64,000 nucleotides of DNA from Achromobacter deleyi (lineage in GTDB: Bacteria > Pseudomonadota > Gammaproteobacteria > Burkholderiales > Burkholderiaceae_B). The stretch is from NCBI RefSeq assembly GCF_016127315.1, contig NZ_CP065997.1, forward strand, positions 868,001-932,000. The letters are read 5' to 3'. The notes beneath the pieces are model-generated. The model was given only the letters and a program-made list of their open reading frames with translations, did no database searches and was not told the origin of the DNA. Below are positions 17,074 to 28,654 of this stretch, piece by piece. The position numbers were made by a program, and so were the translations under genes. Position 1 is the stretch's first letter; each line of letters starts with the position of its first letter.

Positions 17074-18054
17074 ATGACCCTCACCGCCCTCGCGCCCCGC
17101 GCATTCCTGCGCCACGCGCTCGCCGCCGCCAGCCTGCTTCTTGCCGGCGCATCCCACGCCGCCGGCTGGCCCGAGAAGCCCATCACGCTGATCGTCCCGT
17201 CCGCCGCCGGCGGCGCCGCCGACCTCACCGCCCGCACCTTCGCCCAGTTCCTGGGCAAGCAGATCGGCCAGACCATCATCGTCGAAGACCGCCCCGGCGC
17301 CGGCGGCATCGTCGGCACCAACGCCGCCAAGAACGCCCCCGCCGACGGCTACACCTTCCTGCTGTCCACCAACTCCACCCACGCCGCCAACCAGTTCCTC
17401 TACAAGCGCCTGCCCTACGACGCCCAGAAGGACTTCGTGCAGATCGGCATGCTCGGCACCTTCGGCACCGTCGGCATCGTCGCTCCCGACAGCCCCTACC
17501 GCACCGTGCCCGAGCTGGTTGACTACGCCAAGAAGCACCCCGGCGAAGTGTTCTTCGGCTACTACAGCTCGTCCTCGCAAGTGCCGTCCGAACTCTTCAA
17601 GCAGCGCGCCGGCATCAACATCGGCGCCGCCGGCTACAAAAACATCACCCAGATCATCACCGACCTGCGCGGCAAGCAGATCGGCTTCGCCTTCGTCGAC
17701 TACCTGACCGCCATGGGCCAGATCGACGGCAAGGGCCTCGCCCCCTTGGCCGTCACCGCCGCCCAGCGCCATCCCGCCTGGCCCGACGTCCCCACCATGT
17801 CGACCTACTACCCCGACTTCATCGTCGCCGGCTGGCTCGGCATCTCCGCCCCCGCCGGCACCCCGCCCGACGTCGTCGCCAAGATGAACGCCGCCACCCA
17901 GGCCGCCGTCAACGACCCCGCCACCGCCGACAAACTCCGCGCCCTGGGCCTCACCCCCGAAGCCATGGACACCGCCCGCTTCGACACCTTCGTCAAGGAA
18001 GACACCGCCCGCTGGAAGGAATGGATCAAAATCTCCGGCATCCAGCCCCAGTAA
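17074..18054 (+). CDS. Bug-family (TctC) tripartite tricarboxylate transporter binding protein
   Basis: The 326-residue periplasmic protein has an N-terminal signal peptide (AAASLLLAGASHA) and the Bug hallmarks WPEKPITLIVPSAAGGAADLTAR, VEDRPGAGGIVGTNAAKNAPADGYT and AGWLGISAPAGTP. Bug proteins are greatly expanded in Bordetella and Achromobacter. They bind carboxylates, amides or aromatic acids and usually lack a linked TctAB permease, as here. The ATG at 17074 is preferred over 17041 because AGGAGA lies just upstream at 17063-17068. The third codon positions are exceptionally C-rich. The neighbouring hydrolase and LysR gene suggest a small ester/acid utilisation locus. Confidence 0.93.
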   Translation: MTLTALAPRAFLRHALAAASLLLAGASHAAGWPEKPITLIVPSAAGGAADLTARTFAQFLGKQIGQTIIVEDRPGAGGIVGTNAAKNAPADGYTFLLSTNSTHAANQFLYKRLPYDAQKDFVQIGMLGTFGTVGIVAPDSPYRTVPELVDYAKKHPGEVFFGYYSSSSQVPSELFKQRAGINIGAAGYKNITQIITDLRGKQIGFAFVDYLTAMGQIDGKGLAPLAVTAAQRHPAWPDVPTMSTYYPDFIVAGWLGISAPAGTPPDVVAKMNAATQAAVNDPATADKLRALGLTPEAMDTARFDTFVKEDTARWKEWIKISGIQPQ

Positions 18055-18058
18055 GACA

Positions 18059-18072
18059 CTCTATATATAGAG
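18059..18072. other. Perfect AT-rich palindrome
   Basis: CTCTATA / TATAGAG abut directly, four bases after the Bug-gene stop and just before the long inverted-repeat element. The role is unknown; it might be a target site or a transcript-end structure. Confidence 0.5.
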
Positions 18073-18116
18073 ACCATCCCAAAACCGCCCATTAAGTCTC
18101 ATCGTGAGCGAGTGAC

Positions 18117-18264
18117 GGGGCAGGCGGGGGGATGGCGGGGCGTGTAGATGCCCCCAAGGGAAACCGTAGGGAAGGCCGTAGGCCTGGACGAGGTTGACGC
18201 AGGGGAAGTCCGGAGCGAACGCTCCGGACCGCAATCGTAGCCCCGCCATCCCCCCGCCTGCCCC
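18117..18264 (+). repeat. Long inverted-repeat element, copy A
   Basis: Perfect 25-bp arms at 18117-18141 and 18240-18264 enclose a 98-bp loop. The loop starts GTGTAGATG and contains a core palindrome at 18208-18229 (GTCCGGAGCG / CGCTCCGGAC, 2-bp centre) followed by ACCGCAATCGTAG. The core and parts of the loop recur in copies B, C, D and E, while the arm sequence is private apart from half copy E. It lies between the convergent Bug and Lrp genes and fills most of that gap. It has no coding support. Confidence 0.85.
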
Positions 18265-18318
18265 GGCTCCCGCGGCTAAAGAACCCAATCCGCCGCAAGA
18301 ACAGCTAAAGAAGCCGCC

Positions 18319-18768
18319 CTACAAAGGCAACTTCAACTCATGCTTGATCTCCCGCAACGCCACAATCGTCCGCGTCTGCCGAATCCCAGGCATGTTGAAC
18401 AAGAACCGATGCAGAAACCGGTCATAAGCCTCCGGGCTCTCCACCAGGATCTTCAGCAGAAAGTCCGAATCCCCCGTGACGGCATAGCACTCGAGGATCT
18501 CCGGCGCATCCCGCACCGACCGCTCGAAGTTCTCCACCGTGTTCGCCGAATGCCGCTCCAGGCTGATCTGCGCGAACATACAGCCCAACCCCACCTTGCT
18601 GCGATCCACCTGCGCGCTGTAGCCCTGGATCACGCCGCTGGCCTCCAGCGCCTTCACCCGCCGCCATACCGGCGCCGCCGATAGCCCCACCTTGTCCGAA
18701 AGCTGCTGCGCCGAGGCCCGGCCATCCTCCTGCAGGGCCTTGAGGATGCCGATATCGGTCTTGTCCAT
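18319..18768 (-). CDS. Lrp/AsnC-family transcriptional regulator
   Basis: The 149-residue protein has an N-terminal HTH (MDKTDIGILKALQEDGRASAQQLSDKVGLS...RRVKALEASGVIQGY). A RAM ligand-binding domain follows (ISLERHSANTVENFERSV, ECYAVTGDSDFLLKILV), ending near DIL-type residues. Lrp-family proteins sense amino acids. It is divergent from the indolepyruvate:ferredoxin oxidoreductase gene, which acts on 2-oxo acids made from amino acids. Amino-acid-responsive control of that enzyme is therefore likely. The first ATG fits the family start exactly. Confidence 0.95.
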   Translation of the reverse strand: MDKTDIGILKALQEDGRASAQQLSDKVGLSAAPVWRRVKALEASGVIQGYSAQVDRSKVGLGCMFAQISLERHSANTVENFERSVRDAPEILECYAVTGDSDFLLKILVESPEAYDRFLHRFLFNMPGIRQTRTIVALREIKHELKLPL

Positions 18769-18800
18769 CGTTTTGTCTCCTGTTTGGGTCGAAATTCCGC

Positions 18801-18815
18801 GAACACGAAATGTTC
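18801..18815. promoter_or_regulatory. Probable Lrp-type operator
   Basis: GAACA and TGTTC flank a 5-bp centre, and a looser outer symmetry extends on both sides (TTC...GAA). It sits in the 135-bp gap between the lrp-type gene and the oxidoreductase gene. Confidence 0.5.
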
Positions 18816-18903
18816 ATTGCGAATTATAGGGATAGCACGATCCGAAAACGCAATAAACCCGATGCCGCGCGAACCTATCATGGTGCCGACTACAGGAGCA
18901 TTC

Positions 18904-21900
18904 ATGATGGACGGTACCCCCGCCGCCGAGCCCACGCTGGACCTCGATTACCAGCTCGCCGACAACCTCACCCGCGAGACCGGCCGCATCTTCCTCACCG
19001 GCACCCAGGCCCTGGTGCGCATCATGCTGACCCAGCGCCGCGTCGACCGCGAGCGCGGCCTGAACACCGCCGGCTTCGTCTCCGGCTACCGCGGCTCGCC
19101 CCTGGGCGGCGTCGACATGGCGATGTGGAAGGCGCAGAAGGCGCTCGACGCCAACCAGATCTCGTTCCTGCCCGGCATCAACGAGGACATGGCCGCCACC
19201 GCCGTCATGGGCACGCAGCAGGCCGGCGTGCGCGCCGACCGCAACGTCGATGGCGTCTTCGCCATGTGGTACGGCAAGGGCCCCGGCGTGGACCGCGCCG
19301 GCGACGCCCTGCACCACGGCAACGCGGCCGGCGCCTCGCGCCATGGCGGGGTGCTGGTGGTGGTGGGCGATGACCACACCGCCGTCTCCTCCTCGATCCC
19401 GCACGCCAGCGAGGCCTCGCTGATCGGCTGGCAGATGCCCATCGTGCACCCGGCCTCGATCGACGAATACGAAACCTTCGCCCTGTGGGGCTGGGCCCTG
19501 TCGCGCCATTCCGGCACCTGGGTCGCCTTCAAGGCCGTGTCCGAGACCATCGAGAGCGGCCACTCGTTCACCCCCGCGCCGGTGCGCGCCTATGACATGC
19601 CGGCCGATCCGGACCTGCCGCCCGAAGCGCTGGAATATTCCGCGCGCGACTTCCTGTCGCTGGCGGTCGAAACCCGCATGAACCTGCGCATGAAGGCGGT
19701 CGCCGCCTTCGCCCGCCGCCACAGCATCGACCGCCTCACCTGTCCGGCGCCCAGGGCCACGGTCGGCATCGTCACCGTCGGCAAGGCCCACCTGGACACC
19801 ATGGAAGCGCTGTCGCGCCTGGGCGTGGACACCGTCACCGCCAACGCGCCGGTGCGCATCTACAAACCCGGCCTGACCTGGCCGCTGGACGCCGAACGCA
19901 TGCTCGACTTCGCGCGCGGCCTGTCGCACATCCTCGTGATCGAGGAAAAAGGCGCCGTCGTCGAGACCCAGCTCAAGGACCTGCTGTTCAACCTGCCCGA
20001 GCGCGCCACCGTGGTCGGCAAGAAGGGCTTCGACGGCGAAGCGCTGGTGCCGTCCGCCGGCCAGCTGCGCCCGTCGCTGCTGGCGCGGCCGCTGGCCATG
20101 TGGCTGTCGCGCAGCGCCGGCCTGCAGCCCGGTGTCGACCTGGCCACCTTCGACTGCCAGGACATGCTGTCCAACGACGCCGACGGCATGCGCCGCCGCC
20201 CCTACTTCTGTTCTGGCTGTCCGCACAGCACCTCGACCAAGGTGCCCGAGGGCAGCCAGGCGCTGTCGGGCGTGGGCTGCCACTACATGGCCGCCTGGAT
20301 GGACCGCGACACCGGCGGCCTGACCCAGATGGGCGGCGAAGGGGTCGACTGGATCGGCCTGTCGCGCTACACCAGGATGCCGCACATCTTCCAGAACATG
20401 GGGGAAGGCACCTACTACCACTCCGGCTACCTGGCGATCCGCCAGGCCGTGGCCGCCAAGGCCAACATCACCTACAAGATCCTGTTCAACGACGCCGTCG
20501 CCATGACCGGCGGCCAGCCGGTGGACGGGCCGATCTCGGTGCCGCAGATCTGCCAGCAGCTGCGCGGCGAAAACGTCGCCCGCATCGTCGTCACCAGCGA
20601 CGAGCCTGAGAAATACCAGGGCGTGGACCTGGGCGCCGGCATCAAGGTGCATCATCGCCGCGACCTCGATGCCCTGCAGCGCGAGCTGCGCGAAATCCCC
20701 GGCGTCACCGTGCTGATCCACGACCAGACCTGCGCCGCCGAAAAGCGCCGCCGCCGCAAGAAGAACCAGTTCCCCGACCCGGCCCGCCGCATGCTGATCA
20801 ACAGCGCGGTGTGCGAAGGCTGCGGCGACTGCGGCGTGAAATCGAACTGCCTGTCGGTGGTGCCGCTGGAAACGCCGTATGGCCGCAAGCGCGCCATCGA
20901 CCAGTCCAGCTGCAACAAGGACTACTCCTGCGCCGAGGGCTTCTGCCCCAGCTTCGTCTCGGTCATGGGCGGCAAGCCCAGGAAGAGCGCCGCGCCCAAG
21001 GCCGACCAGGAACGCCTGCAGCAGCTGATCCAGCAATTGCCGCTGCCGCAATCGCTGGCGCTGGAACGCCCCTACCGCCTGCTGGTGGCGGGCATGGGCG
21101 GCACCGGCGTCATCACCATCGGCGCCATCGTGTCGATGGCGGCCCACCTGGAAGGCCTGTCGGCCGCGGTGCTGGACCTGACCGGCCTGGCGCAGAAGGG
21201 CGGCACGGTGGTCAGCCACATCCGCCTGGCGCCCGCCGGCGCCGCCGCCGGCCCGGTGCGCCTGGACTGGCAGCAGGCCGATGCCGCCATCCTGTGCGAT
21301 CCGGTCGCCGCCGTCGCGCCCGACTCGCTCGGCGCGCTGCGCCGCGGCCACACCCAGGTCACCGTCAACACCTACGTCGCGCCGGTGTCCGATTTCACCC
21401 GCAACCCGGACGCCGCCATGCGGCCGGAAGCGCTGCTGGCCAAGATCCGCCACGCAGCGGGCGACGAACACACCGCCGCCATCGACGCGCACGAAGCCGC
21501 GCTGGCCCTGTTCGGCGACAGCATCCTATCGAACATGTTCATGCTGGGCTACGCCTGGCAGCGCGGCGGCGTGCCGCTGTCGCAGGCCGCCATCAACCGC
21601 GCCATCGAACTGAACGGCGTCGCCGTGGCCGCCAACCGCGCCGCGTTCGACAGCGGCCGCCTGGCCGCGCACCAGCCCGACGCGCTGGAAGGCGCGCTGC
21701 GCCCGCGCGCCCAGGTGGTGCAACTGCATGTGCCGGAGACCTTCGAGCGCGCCGTGGCGCGCCGCGTCGACGACCTGACCGCCTACCAGGACGCCGCCTA
21801 CGCGCAGGCCTACCGCGACATGGTCGAGCGCGTCGCCGCGCGCGAACGCGAGCTGGCGCCCGACGCCAGGAGTCCGCGCCTGGCCATGGCGGTGGCGCGC

Positions 21901-22413
21901 GGCCTGTTCAAGCTGATGGCCTACAAGGACGAATACGAAGTCGCCCGCCTCTACACCGGCGAGGCCTTCCAGGCCCAGCTCAAGGGCCAGTTCGAAGGCG
22001 ACTACAGCCTGCGCTTTCACATGGCGCCGCCGATCTTCGCGCGCAAGGACCCGCGCACCGGCGTGCCGCGCAAGGTGACGCTGGGCCCGCGCACCATGAC
22101 CGCGCTCAAGCTGCTGACCCGCTTCAAGCGCCTGCGCGGCACCTGGTTCGATCCGTTCGGCCACACCGCCGAGCGCAAGATGGAGCGGGCACTGGTGGGC
22201 GAGTACCGCCAGACCATAGACCAGTTGCTCGCAGGGTTGAATCGCGACAACCTGGCGCAAGCAGCTACAATCGCCGCCCTTGCAGAAACCATCCGCGGCT
22301 TCGGCCACGTGAAGGCTGCGAACGTCGAGAAGTACAGGACGGAGCTGGCCCGCTCGATGCAAAGCTATACGGCGCCTGCCCCGCGCGAAGTGCCCCTGCG
22401 GAAAACCGCATAA
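18904..22413 (+). CDS. Fused indolepyruvate:ferredoxin oxidoreductase
   Basis: The 1169-residue enzyme fuses the alpha (thiamine pyrophosphate) and gamma parts of indolepyruvate:ferredoxin oxidoreductase. This family decarboxylates aryl- or branched-chain 2-oxo acids to acyl-CoA with ferredoxin as electron acceptor. The N-terminal part carries GYRGSPLGGVDMAMW. A CSGCPHSTSTK motif sits at about 436, and a cysteine cluster CEGCGDCGVKSNC at about 637 probably binds an iron-sulfur centre. The gamma domain begins with LLVAGMGGTGVITIG at about 726, and a C-terminal region of the DUF6537 type follows. ATG 18904 has AGGAG five bases upstream. It is divergent from an Lrp regulator. Confidence 0.93.
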   Translation: MMDGTPAAEPTLDLDYQLADNLTRETGRIFLTGTQALVRIMLTQRRVDRERGLNTAGFVSGYRGSPLGGVDMAMWKAQKALDANQISFLPGINEDMAATAVMGTQQAGVRADRNVDGVFAMWYGKGPGVDRAGDALHHGNAAGASRHGGVLVVVGDDHTAVSSSIPHASEASLIGWQMPIVHPASIDEYETFALWGWALSRHSGTWVAFKAVSETIESGHSFTPAPVRAYDMPADPDLPPEALEYSARDFLSLAVETRMNLRMKAVAAFARRHSIDRLTCPAPRATVGIVTVGKAHLDTMEALSRLGVDTVTANAPVRIYKPGLTWPLDAERMLDFARGLSHILVIEEKGAVVETQLKDLLFNLPERATVVGKKGFDGEALVPSAGQLRPSLLARPLAMWLSRSAGLQPGVDLATFDCQDMLSNDADGMRRRPYFCSGCPHSTSTKVPEGSQALSGVGCHYMAAWMDRDTGGLTQMGGEGVDWIGLSRYTRMPHIFQNMGEGTYYHSGYLAIRQAVAAKANITYKILFNDAVAMTGGQPVDGPISVPQICQQLRGENVARIVVTSDEPEKYQGVDLGAGIKVHHRRDLDALQRELREIPGVTVLIHDQTCAAEKRRRRKKNQFPDPARRMLINSAVCEGCGDCGVKSNCLSVVPLETPYGRKRAIDQSSCNKDYSCAEGFCPSFVSVMGGKPRKSAAPKADQERLQQLIQQLPLPQSLALERPYRLLVAGMGGTGVITIGAIVSMAAHLEGLSAAVLDLTGLAQKGGTVVSHIRLAPAGAAAGPVRLDWQQADAAILCDPVAAVAPDSLGALRRGHTQVTVNTYVAPVSDFTRNPDAAMRPEALLAKIRHAAGDEHTAAIDAHEAALALFGDSILSNMFMLGYAWQRGGVPLSQAAINRAIELNGVAVAANRAAFDSGRLAAHQPDALEGALRPRAQVVQLHVPETFERAVARRVDDLTAYQDAAYAQAYRDMVERVAARERELAPDARSPRLAMAVARGLFKLMAYKDEYEVARLYTGEAFQAQLKGQFEGDYSLRFHMAPPIFARKDPRTGVPRKVTLGPRTMTALKLLTRFKRLRGTWFDPFGHTAERKMERALVGEYRQTIDQLLAGLNRDNLAQAATIAALAETIRGFGHVKAANVEKYRTELARSMQSYTAPAPREVPLRKTA

Positions 22414-22437
22414 ACACTCGCGCTGAGCCGCAATCTC

Positions 22438-22465
22438 CTGGGCGCGCCTTGCTAGGCGCGCCCAG
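22438..22465. terminator. Hairpin after the oxidoreductase gene
   Basis: An 11-bp perfect stem (CTGGGCGCGCC / GGCGCGCCCAG) with a 6-nt loop lies 25 bp past the stop. The following T-rich stretch is weak. Confidence 0.5.
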
Positions 22466-22528
22466 TGCATTTAGTAACAATGTTTTGGGAACCTGATCCT
22501 ATCTTCTTCTTGTAGCTGTCGTACTCGA

Positions 22529-22575
22529 TCACTAGAATTAGTGTCCAACGAGGGGTGCTACACTACATGTTGTGG
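22529..22575 (+). promoter_or_regulatory. Pair of NrdR boxes upstream of nrdA
   Basis: Box 1 (22529-22544, TCACTAGAATTAGTGT) and box 2 (22560-22575, ACACTACATGTTGTGG) both match the 16-bp palindromic NrdR consensus. Their centres are 31 bp apart, three helical turns, as is standard for NrdR repression of ribonucleotide reductase genes. The remaining 22576-22716 leader shows no gene. Confidence 0.85.
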
Positions 22576-22716
22576 TCGCCTAACCGCTGATACTCGTCGG
22601 CCACGCCATACGGATTCGTCCGTCCAAGCGTTGCGACCCCCTCAATAAGATCCAATTTCGTACCTGACATGACGTCGTCATGTCGCTATCTACGCGCTTT
22701 TCGCACAGGAGCTTCC

Positions 22717-25647
<2,931 letters not shown>

Positions 25648-25668
25648 ACCGCCTCCGGAGAATGAATC

Positions 25669-26868
25669 ATGATTAATTGGGAAGACGACACCCTCGCCAC
25701 GCAACCTGCACAAGCCCCCGCGCCCGCGGCGGGCGGGCAGGCTGCGCCCGAAGTCCGGGCGGCGACGGGCGTGTTCGGCGACACCGCCATGCCGACCCCG
25801 GCCGCGCCGCAGCATGCGGCCGGCCTGACGGCCAGCGGCAGCGCCACCTCGCAACGCGTGAAGGTTGCCGACAAGCGCATCATCAATGGCGAGACCGACG
25901 TCAACCAGCTGGTGCCGTTCAAGTACAAGTGGGCATGGGAGAAATACCTGGCCACGTGCGCGAACCACTGGATGCCGCAAGAAATCAACATGTCGCGCGA
26001 CATCGCCCTCTGGAAGAACCCGAACGGGCTCACCGAGGACGAGCGCCGCATCGTCAAGCGCAACCTGGGTTTCTTCGTCACGGCCGACTCGCTGGCCGCG
26101 AACAACATCGTGCTGGGCACCTACCGCCACATCACGGCGCCCGAATGCCGCCAGTTCCTGCTGCGCCAGGCCTTCGAAGAAGCCATCCACACGCACGCCT
26201 ATCAATACATCGTCGAAAGCCTGGACCTGGACGAAGCGGAGATCTTCAACGCTTACAACGAAGTGCCGTCCATCCGCGCCAAGGACGAGTTCCTGATCCC
26301 GTTCATCGACGCGATCGCGGACCCCAACTTCAAGACGGGCACGCCCGAAGCCGACCAGACGCTGCTGAAGTCCCTGATCGTCTTCGCTTGCCTGATGGAA
26401 GGCCTGTTCTTCTACGTTGGCTTCACGCAGATCCTGGCGCTCGGTCGCCAGAACAAGATGACCGGCGCGGCCGAGCAGTACATGTACATCCTGCGCGATG
26501 AATCCATGCACTGCAATTTCGGCATCGACCTGATCAACACCGTCAAACTGGAAAATCCGCATCTGTGGACGCCGGAATTCCGCGAAGAAATTCGAGAACT
26601 CTTCCGCAAAGCGGTCGAACTCGAATACGCTTACGCCGAAGACACGATGCCGCGTGGTGTGTTGGGCTTGAACGCTCCCATGTTCAAATCCTACCTGCGC
26701 TTCATCGCCAACCGTCGTTGCCAGCAAATCGGTATCGAACCGCTGTACCCGCAGGAAGAGAATCCCTTCCCGTGGATGGCGGAGATGATCGATCTTAAGA
26801 AGGAACGCAACTTTTTTGAAACTCGCGTGATCGAATACCAAACCGGTGGCACGCTGAGCTGGGAGTAA
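25669..26868 (+). CDS. nrdB: Class Ia ribonucleoside-diphosphate reductase, beta subunit
   Basis: The 399-residue radical-generating partner of NrdA has its diiron site and radical residue. [12 protein letters not shown] supplies Asp140. EEAIHTHAY supplies Glu171, His174 and the radical Tyr178, aligning with E. coli E115, H118 and Y122. [12 protein letters not shown] supplies later ligands. An N-terminal Ala/Pro-rich tail of about 60 residues (residues 11-60) precedes the conserved fold. Such tails are common in this bacterial group and are probably flexible. The last 90 codons are less C-biased than the rest. The ATG at 25669 follows GGAG, in the nrdAB operon. Confidence 0.96.
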   Translation: MINWEDDTLATQPAQAPAPAAGGQAAPEVRAATGVFGDTAMPTPAAPQHAAGLTASGSATSQRVKVADKRIINGETDVNQLVPFKYKWAWEKYLATCANHWMPQEINMSRDIALWKNPNGLTEDERRIVKRNLGFFVTADSLAANNIVLGTYRHITAPECRQFLLRQAFEEAIHTHAYQYIVESLDLDEAEIFNAYNEVPSIRAKDEFLIPFIDAIADPNFKTGTPEADQTLLKSLIVFACLMEGLFFYVGFTQILALGRQNKMTGAAEQYMYILRDESMHCNFGIDLINTVKLENPHLWTPEFREEIRELFRKAVELEYAYAEDTMPRGVLGLNAPMFKSYLRFIANRRCQQIGIEPLYPQEENPFPWMAEMIDLKKERNFFETRVIEYQTGGTLSWE

Positions 26869-27213
26869 CGTAGTTCGCCTTCGGGCCCGGCGCGGGCACG
26901 CTCTTGCAAAGAGCGTCGCGTTCGCGCCAGGCTCGAGGACGATCTCCCAGGTCAGGGTGTTTTCGAACACGTAGAACAAGCGGTAGGCGGTCTGTGATCA
27001 GACTGCCCACCGGCGCCATTTGAAATGGCTCGCGCCAAAGGAGCGGGGGCCATATCAAATGGCTGTGCCGAATTCATTAGCGCAAACCGTAGTAGCTGTT
27101 GCTCGCACAGAACAGCGGCATGCGCCGATGAATAGCCCGGGCACGGTTCGCCTTGTTGGCGGATCGGGGCACGGGTTTAAGTTCTGGGACCCCTGAACCT
27201 AAGGAGCATGACC
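26869..27213 (+). other. Intergenic region between nrdB and the histone H1-like gene
   Basis: The 345-bp gap contains an imperfect hairpin at 26985-27006 and two near-identical 15-bp dyads (27015-27029 and 27050-27064). An AAGGAG site at 27201-27206 serves the next gene. No coding region was supported. Confidence 0.5.
27015..27064. promoter_or_regulatory. Two copies of a 15-bp dyad
   Basis: GCCATTTGAAATGGC (27015-27029) and GCCATATCAAATGGC (27050-27064) match at 13 of 15 positions and start 35 bp apart. This spacing and symmetry suggest a dimeric regulator controlling the histone H1-like gene. Confidence 0.45.
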
Positions 27214-27867
27214 ATGGCAACAGCCAAGAAAGCCGTAAAGAAAGCGGTGAAGAAGCCCGCCGCCAAGAAGGCAGTAGCGAAGAAGGCCGCCCCGGCCAAG
27301 AAAGCTGCCGTCAAGAAGGTAGCCGTCAAGAAGGTCGCCGCCAAGAAGCCGGCGGTGAAGAAGGTTGCCGCCAAGAAGCCGGCCGCCAAGAAGGTCGCGA
27401 AGAAAGCGGTAGCCAAGAAGGCCGTCGCCAAGAAAGTCGCGGCCAAGAAGCCGGTAGCCAAGAAGGCAGCGGCCAAGAAGGTCGTCGCCAAGAAGGCGGT
27501 TGCCAAGAAGGCCGTCGCCAAGAAAGCGGTAGCCAAGAAGGTCGTCGCCAAGAAGGTCGTCGCCAAGAAAGCGGTAGCCAAGAAGGCGGTTGCCAAGAAG
27601 GCCCCCGCCAAGAAGGCGGTCGCCAAGAAAGCCGTAGCCAAGAAGGCCCCGGCTGCCAAGAAGCCCGCTGCCAAGCCTGCCGCGAAGCCTGCTGCCAAGC
27701 CGGCCGCCAAGCCTGCTGCGAAGCCTGCCGCTGCCAAGAAGCCCGCTGCGAAGAAAGCCGCTCCGAAGAAGCCCGCCACGCCGCCGTCCACGGCTGCTGC
27801 CCCGGGCGCGAAGACCGCGCTGAACCCCGCCGCGTCGTGGCCGTTCCCGACGGGTGGCCGTCCGTAA
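27214..27867 (+). CDS. Histone H1-like DNA-binding protein (BpH1 type)
   Basis: The 217-residue protein consists almost wholly of AKKA/AVAKK/AAKKP repeats and ends in a short non-repetitive tail ([16 protein letters not shown]). It resembles the C-terminal tail of eukaryotic histone H1 and the Bordetella protein BpH1, which binds and condenses DNA and varies in length between strains. It has no globular domain and would be extremely basic and disordered. ATG 27214 is chosen because AAGGAG ends 7 bp before it; an in-frame ATG at 27208 is too close to that site. A strong terminator follows, so it is probably a single-gene unit. Confidence 0.93.
   Translation: MATAKKAVKKAVKKPAAKKAVAKKAAPAKKAAVKKVAVKKVAAKKPAVKKVAAKKPAAKKVAKKAVAKKAVAKKVAAKKPVAKKAAAKKVVAKKAVAKKAVAKKAVAKKVVAKKVVAKKAVAKKAVAKKAPAKKAVAKKAVAKKAPAAKKPAAKPAAKPAAKPAAKPAAKPAAAKKPAAKKAAPKKPATPPSTAAAPGAKTALNPAASWPFPTGGRP
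27235..27785 (+). repeat. Degenerate tandem repeats of the histone H1-like gene
   Basis: The coding DNA is built from 12-18 bp units around GCCAAGAAG, with variants such as GCGGTAGCCAAGAAG repeated many times. Unit gain or loss keeps the frame. Confidence 0.85.
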
Positions 27868-27897
27868 TCGGACCGGTCACAACGGTAGCAGTACCTC

Positions 27898-27931
27898 AAA
27901 CCGCCTGGCTCCGGCCAGGCGGTTTTTATTT
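27898..27931 (+). terminator. Rho-independent terminator of the histone H1-like gene
   Basis: AAACCGCCTGGC pairs with GCCAGGCGGTTT around a short loop, followed by TTATTT. Confidence 0.9.
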
Positions 27932-28034
27932 GCCCCTTCCCCGAAGAAAGAAGCGCGTCCGCGCGGCTTGGGCGCTACCGTTGCCGCAATGCCGTGAGAC
28001 AATAAAAGCCGTCATCATTAGGTAGATAGCGTCC

Positions 28035-28595
28035 ATGCTCGGTGAAATCCTTCGCTTCCTGCTCGAAATCGCGTTCACGCTGTTCGGCGCCGCACTCATC
28101 GCCCGCGCCTGGATGCACGCGATACGGCTGCATCCCTTCAATCCGCTGGCGCGCGTCATCTATCAGGCCACCAACTGGCTGGTGCTGCCGCTGCGCAAGA
28201 TCATTCCCGCCGGCAACAAGATCGACTGGACCAGCCTGGTCGCCACCTGGCTGGCGGCGCTGGTCTACCTGCTGCTGATCTGGCTGATCGCCATCGGCGC
28301 GCTGATCCCGGCCGCGCTGCTGCCCTCGGCCATGCTGTCGGCGCTGCTGATGGCGCTCAAGTGGGCGCTGAACCTGGTGGTGTGGCTGACGCTGATCCAG
28401 GCGGTGCTGTCGTGGGTCAACCCGATGGCGCCCATGATGCCGATGCTGCAGGCGCTGACCGCGCCGATGCTGGATCCCATCCGCCGGCTGCTGCCGCGCA
28501 CCTCGATCGACTTCTCGCCGCTGGTGCTGCTGATCGTGGCGCAGGTCCTGCTGATGGTGCTGGCGCGCCTGAGCTACAGCATGATGGGCGTCTGA
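28035..28595 (+). CDS. YggT family membrane protein
   Basis: The 186-residue inner-membrane protein contains two YggT repeats. Each has hydrophobic segments followed by a motif of the HPFNPLAR...TNWLVLPLRKIIP kind (residues about 32-60) and NPMAPMMPMLQALTAPMLDPIRRLLP (about 128-155). YggT proteins are implicated in osmotic or potassium stress and, in some bacteria, cell-division-site organisation. The function is not settled. The gene stands alone, with a GC hairpin separating it from the convergent dlt operon. Confidence 0.92.
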   Translation: MLGEILRFLLEIAFTLFGAALIARAWMHAIRLHPFNPLARVIYQATNWLVLPLRKIIPAGNKIDWTSLVATWLAALVYLLLIWLIAIGALIPAALLPSAMLSALLMALKWALNLVVWLTLIQAVLSWVNPMAPMMPMLQALTAPMLDPIRRLLPRTSIDFSPLVLLIVAQVLLMVLARLSYSMMGV

Positions 28596-28602
28596 AACGA
28601 CA

Positions 28603-28628
28603 ACGGCCCGGCGAACTGCCCGGGCCGT
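28603..28628. terminator. Hairpin between YggT gene and dltA
   Basis: A 9-bp perfect stem (ACGGCCCGG / CCGGGCCGT) lies in the 59-bp gap between convergent genes. There is no T-run. Confidence 0.5.
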
Positions 28629-28654
28629 CTCTGGCGCACGCCGCGGGCGGCGCG

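Noticed and set aside
26869..26979. Short minus-strand frame after nrdB (MFYVFENTLTWEIVL...)
   Set aside because: It is short, lacks a convincing start site, and runs on into antisense of nrdB.
27177..27899. Open frame antisense to the histone H1-like gene (Phe/Ala/Leu-rich)
   Set aside because: It follows mechanically from the Lys/Ala repeats on the other strand.
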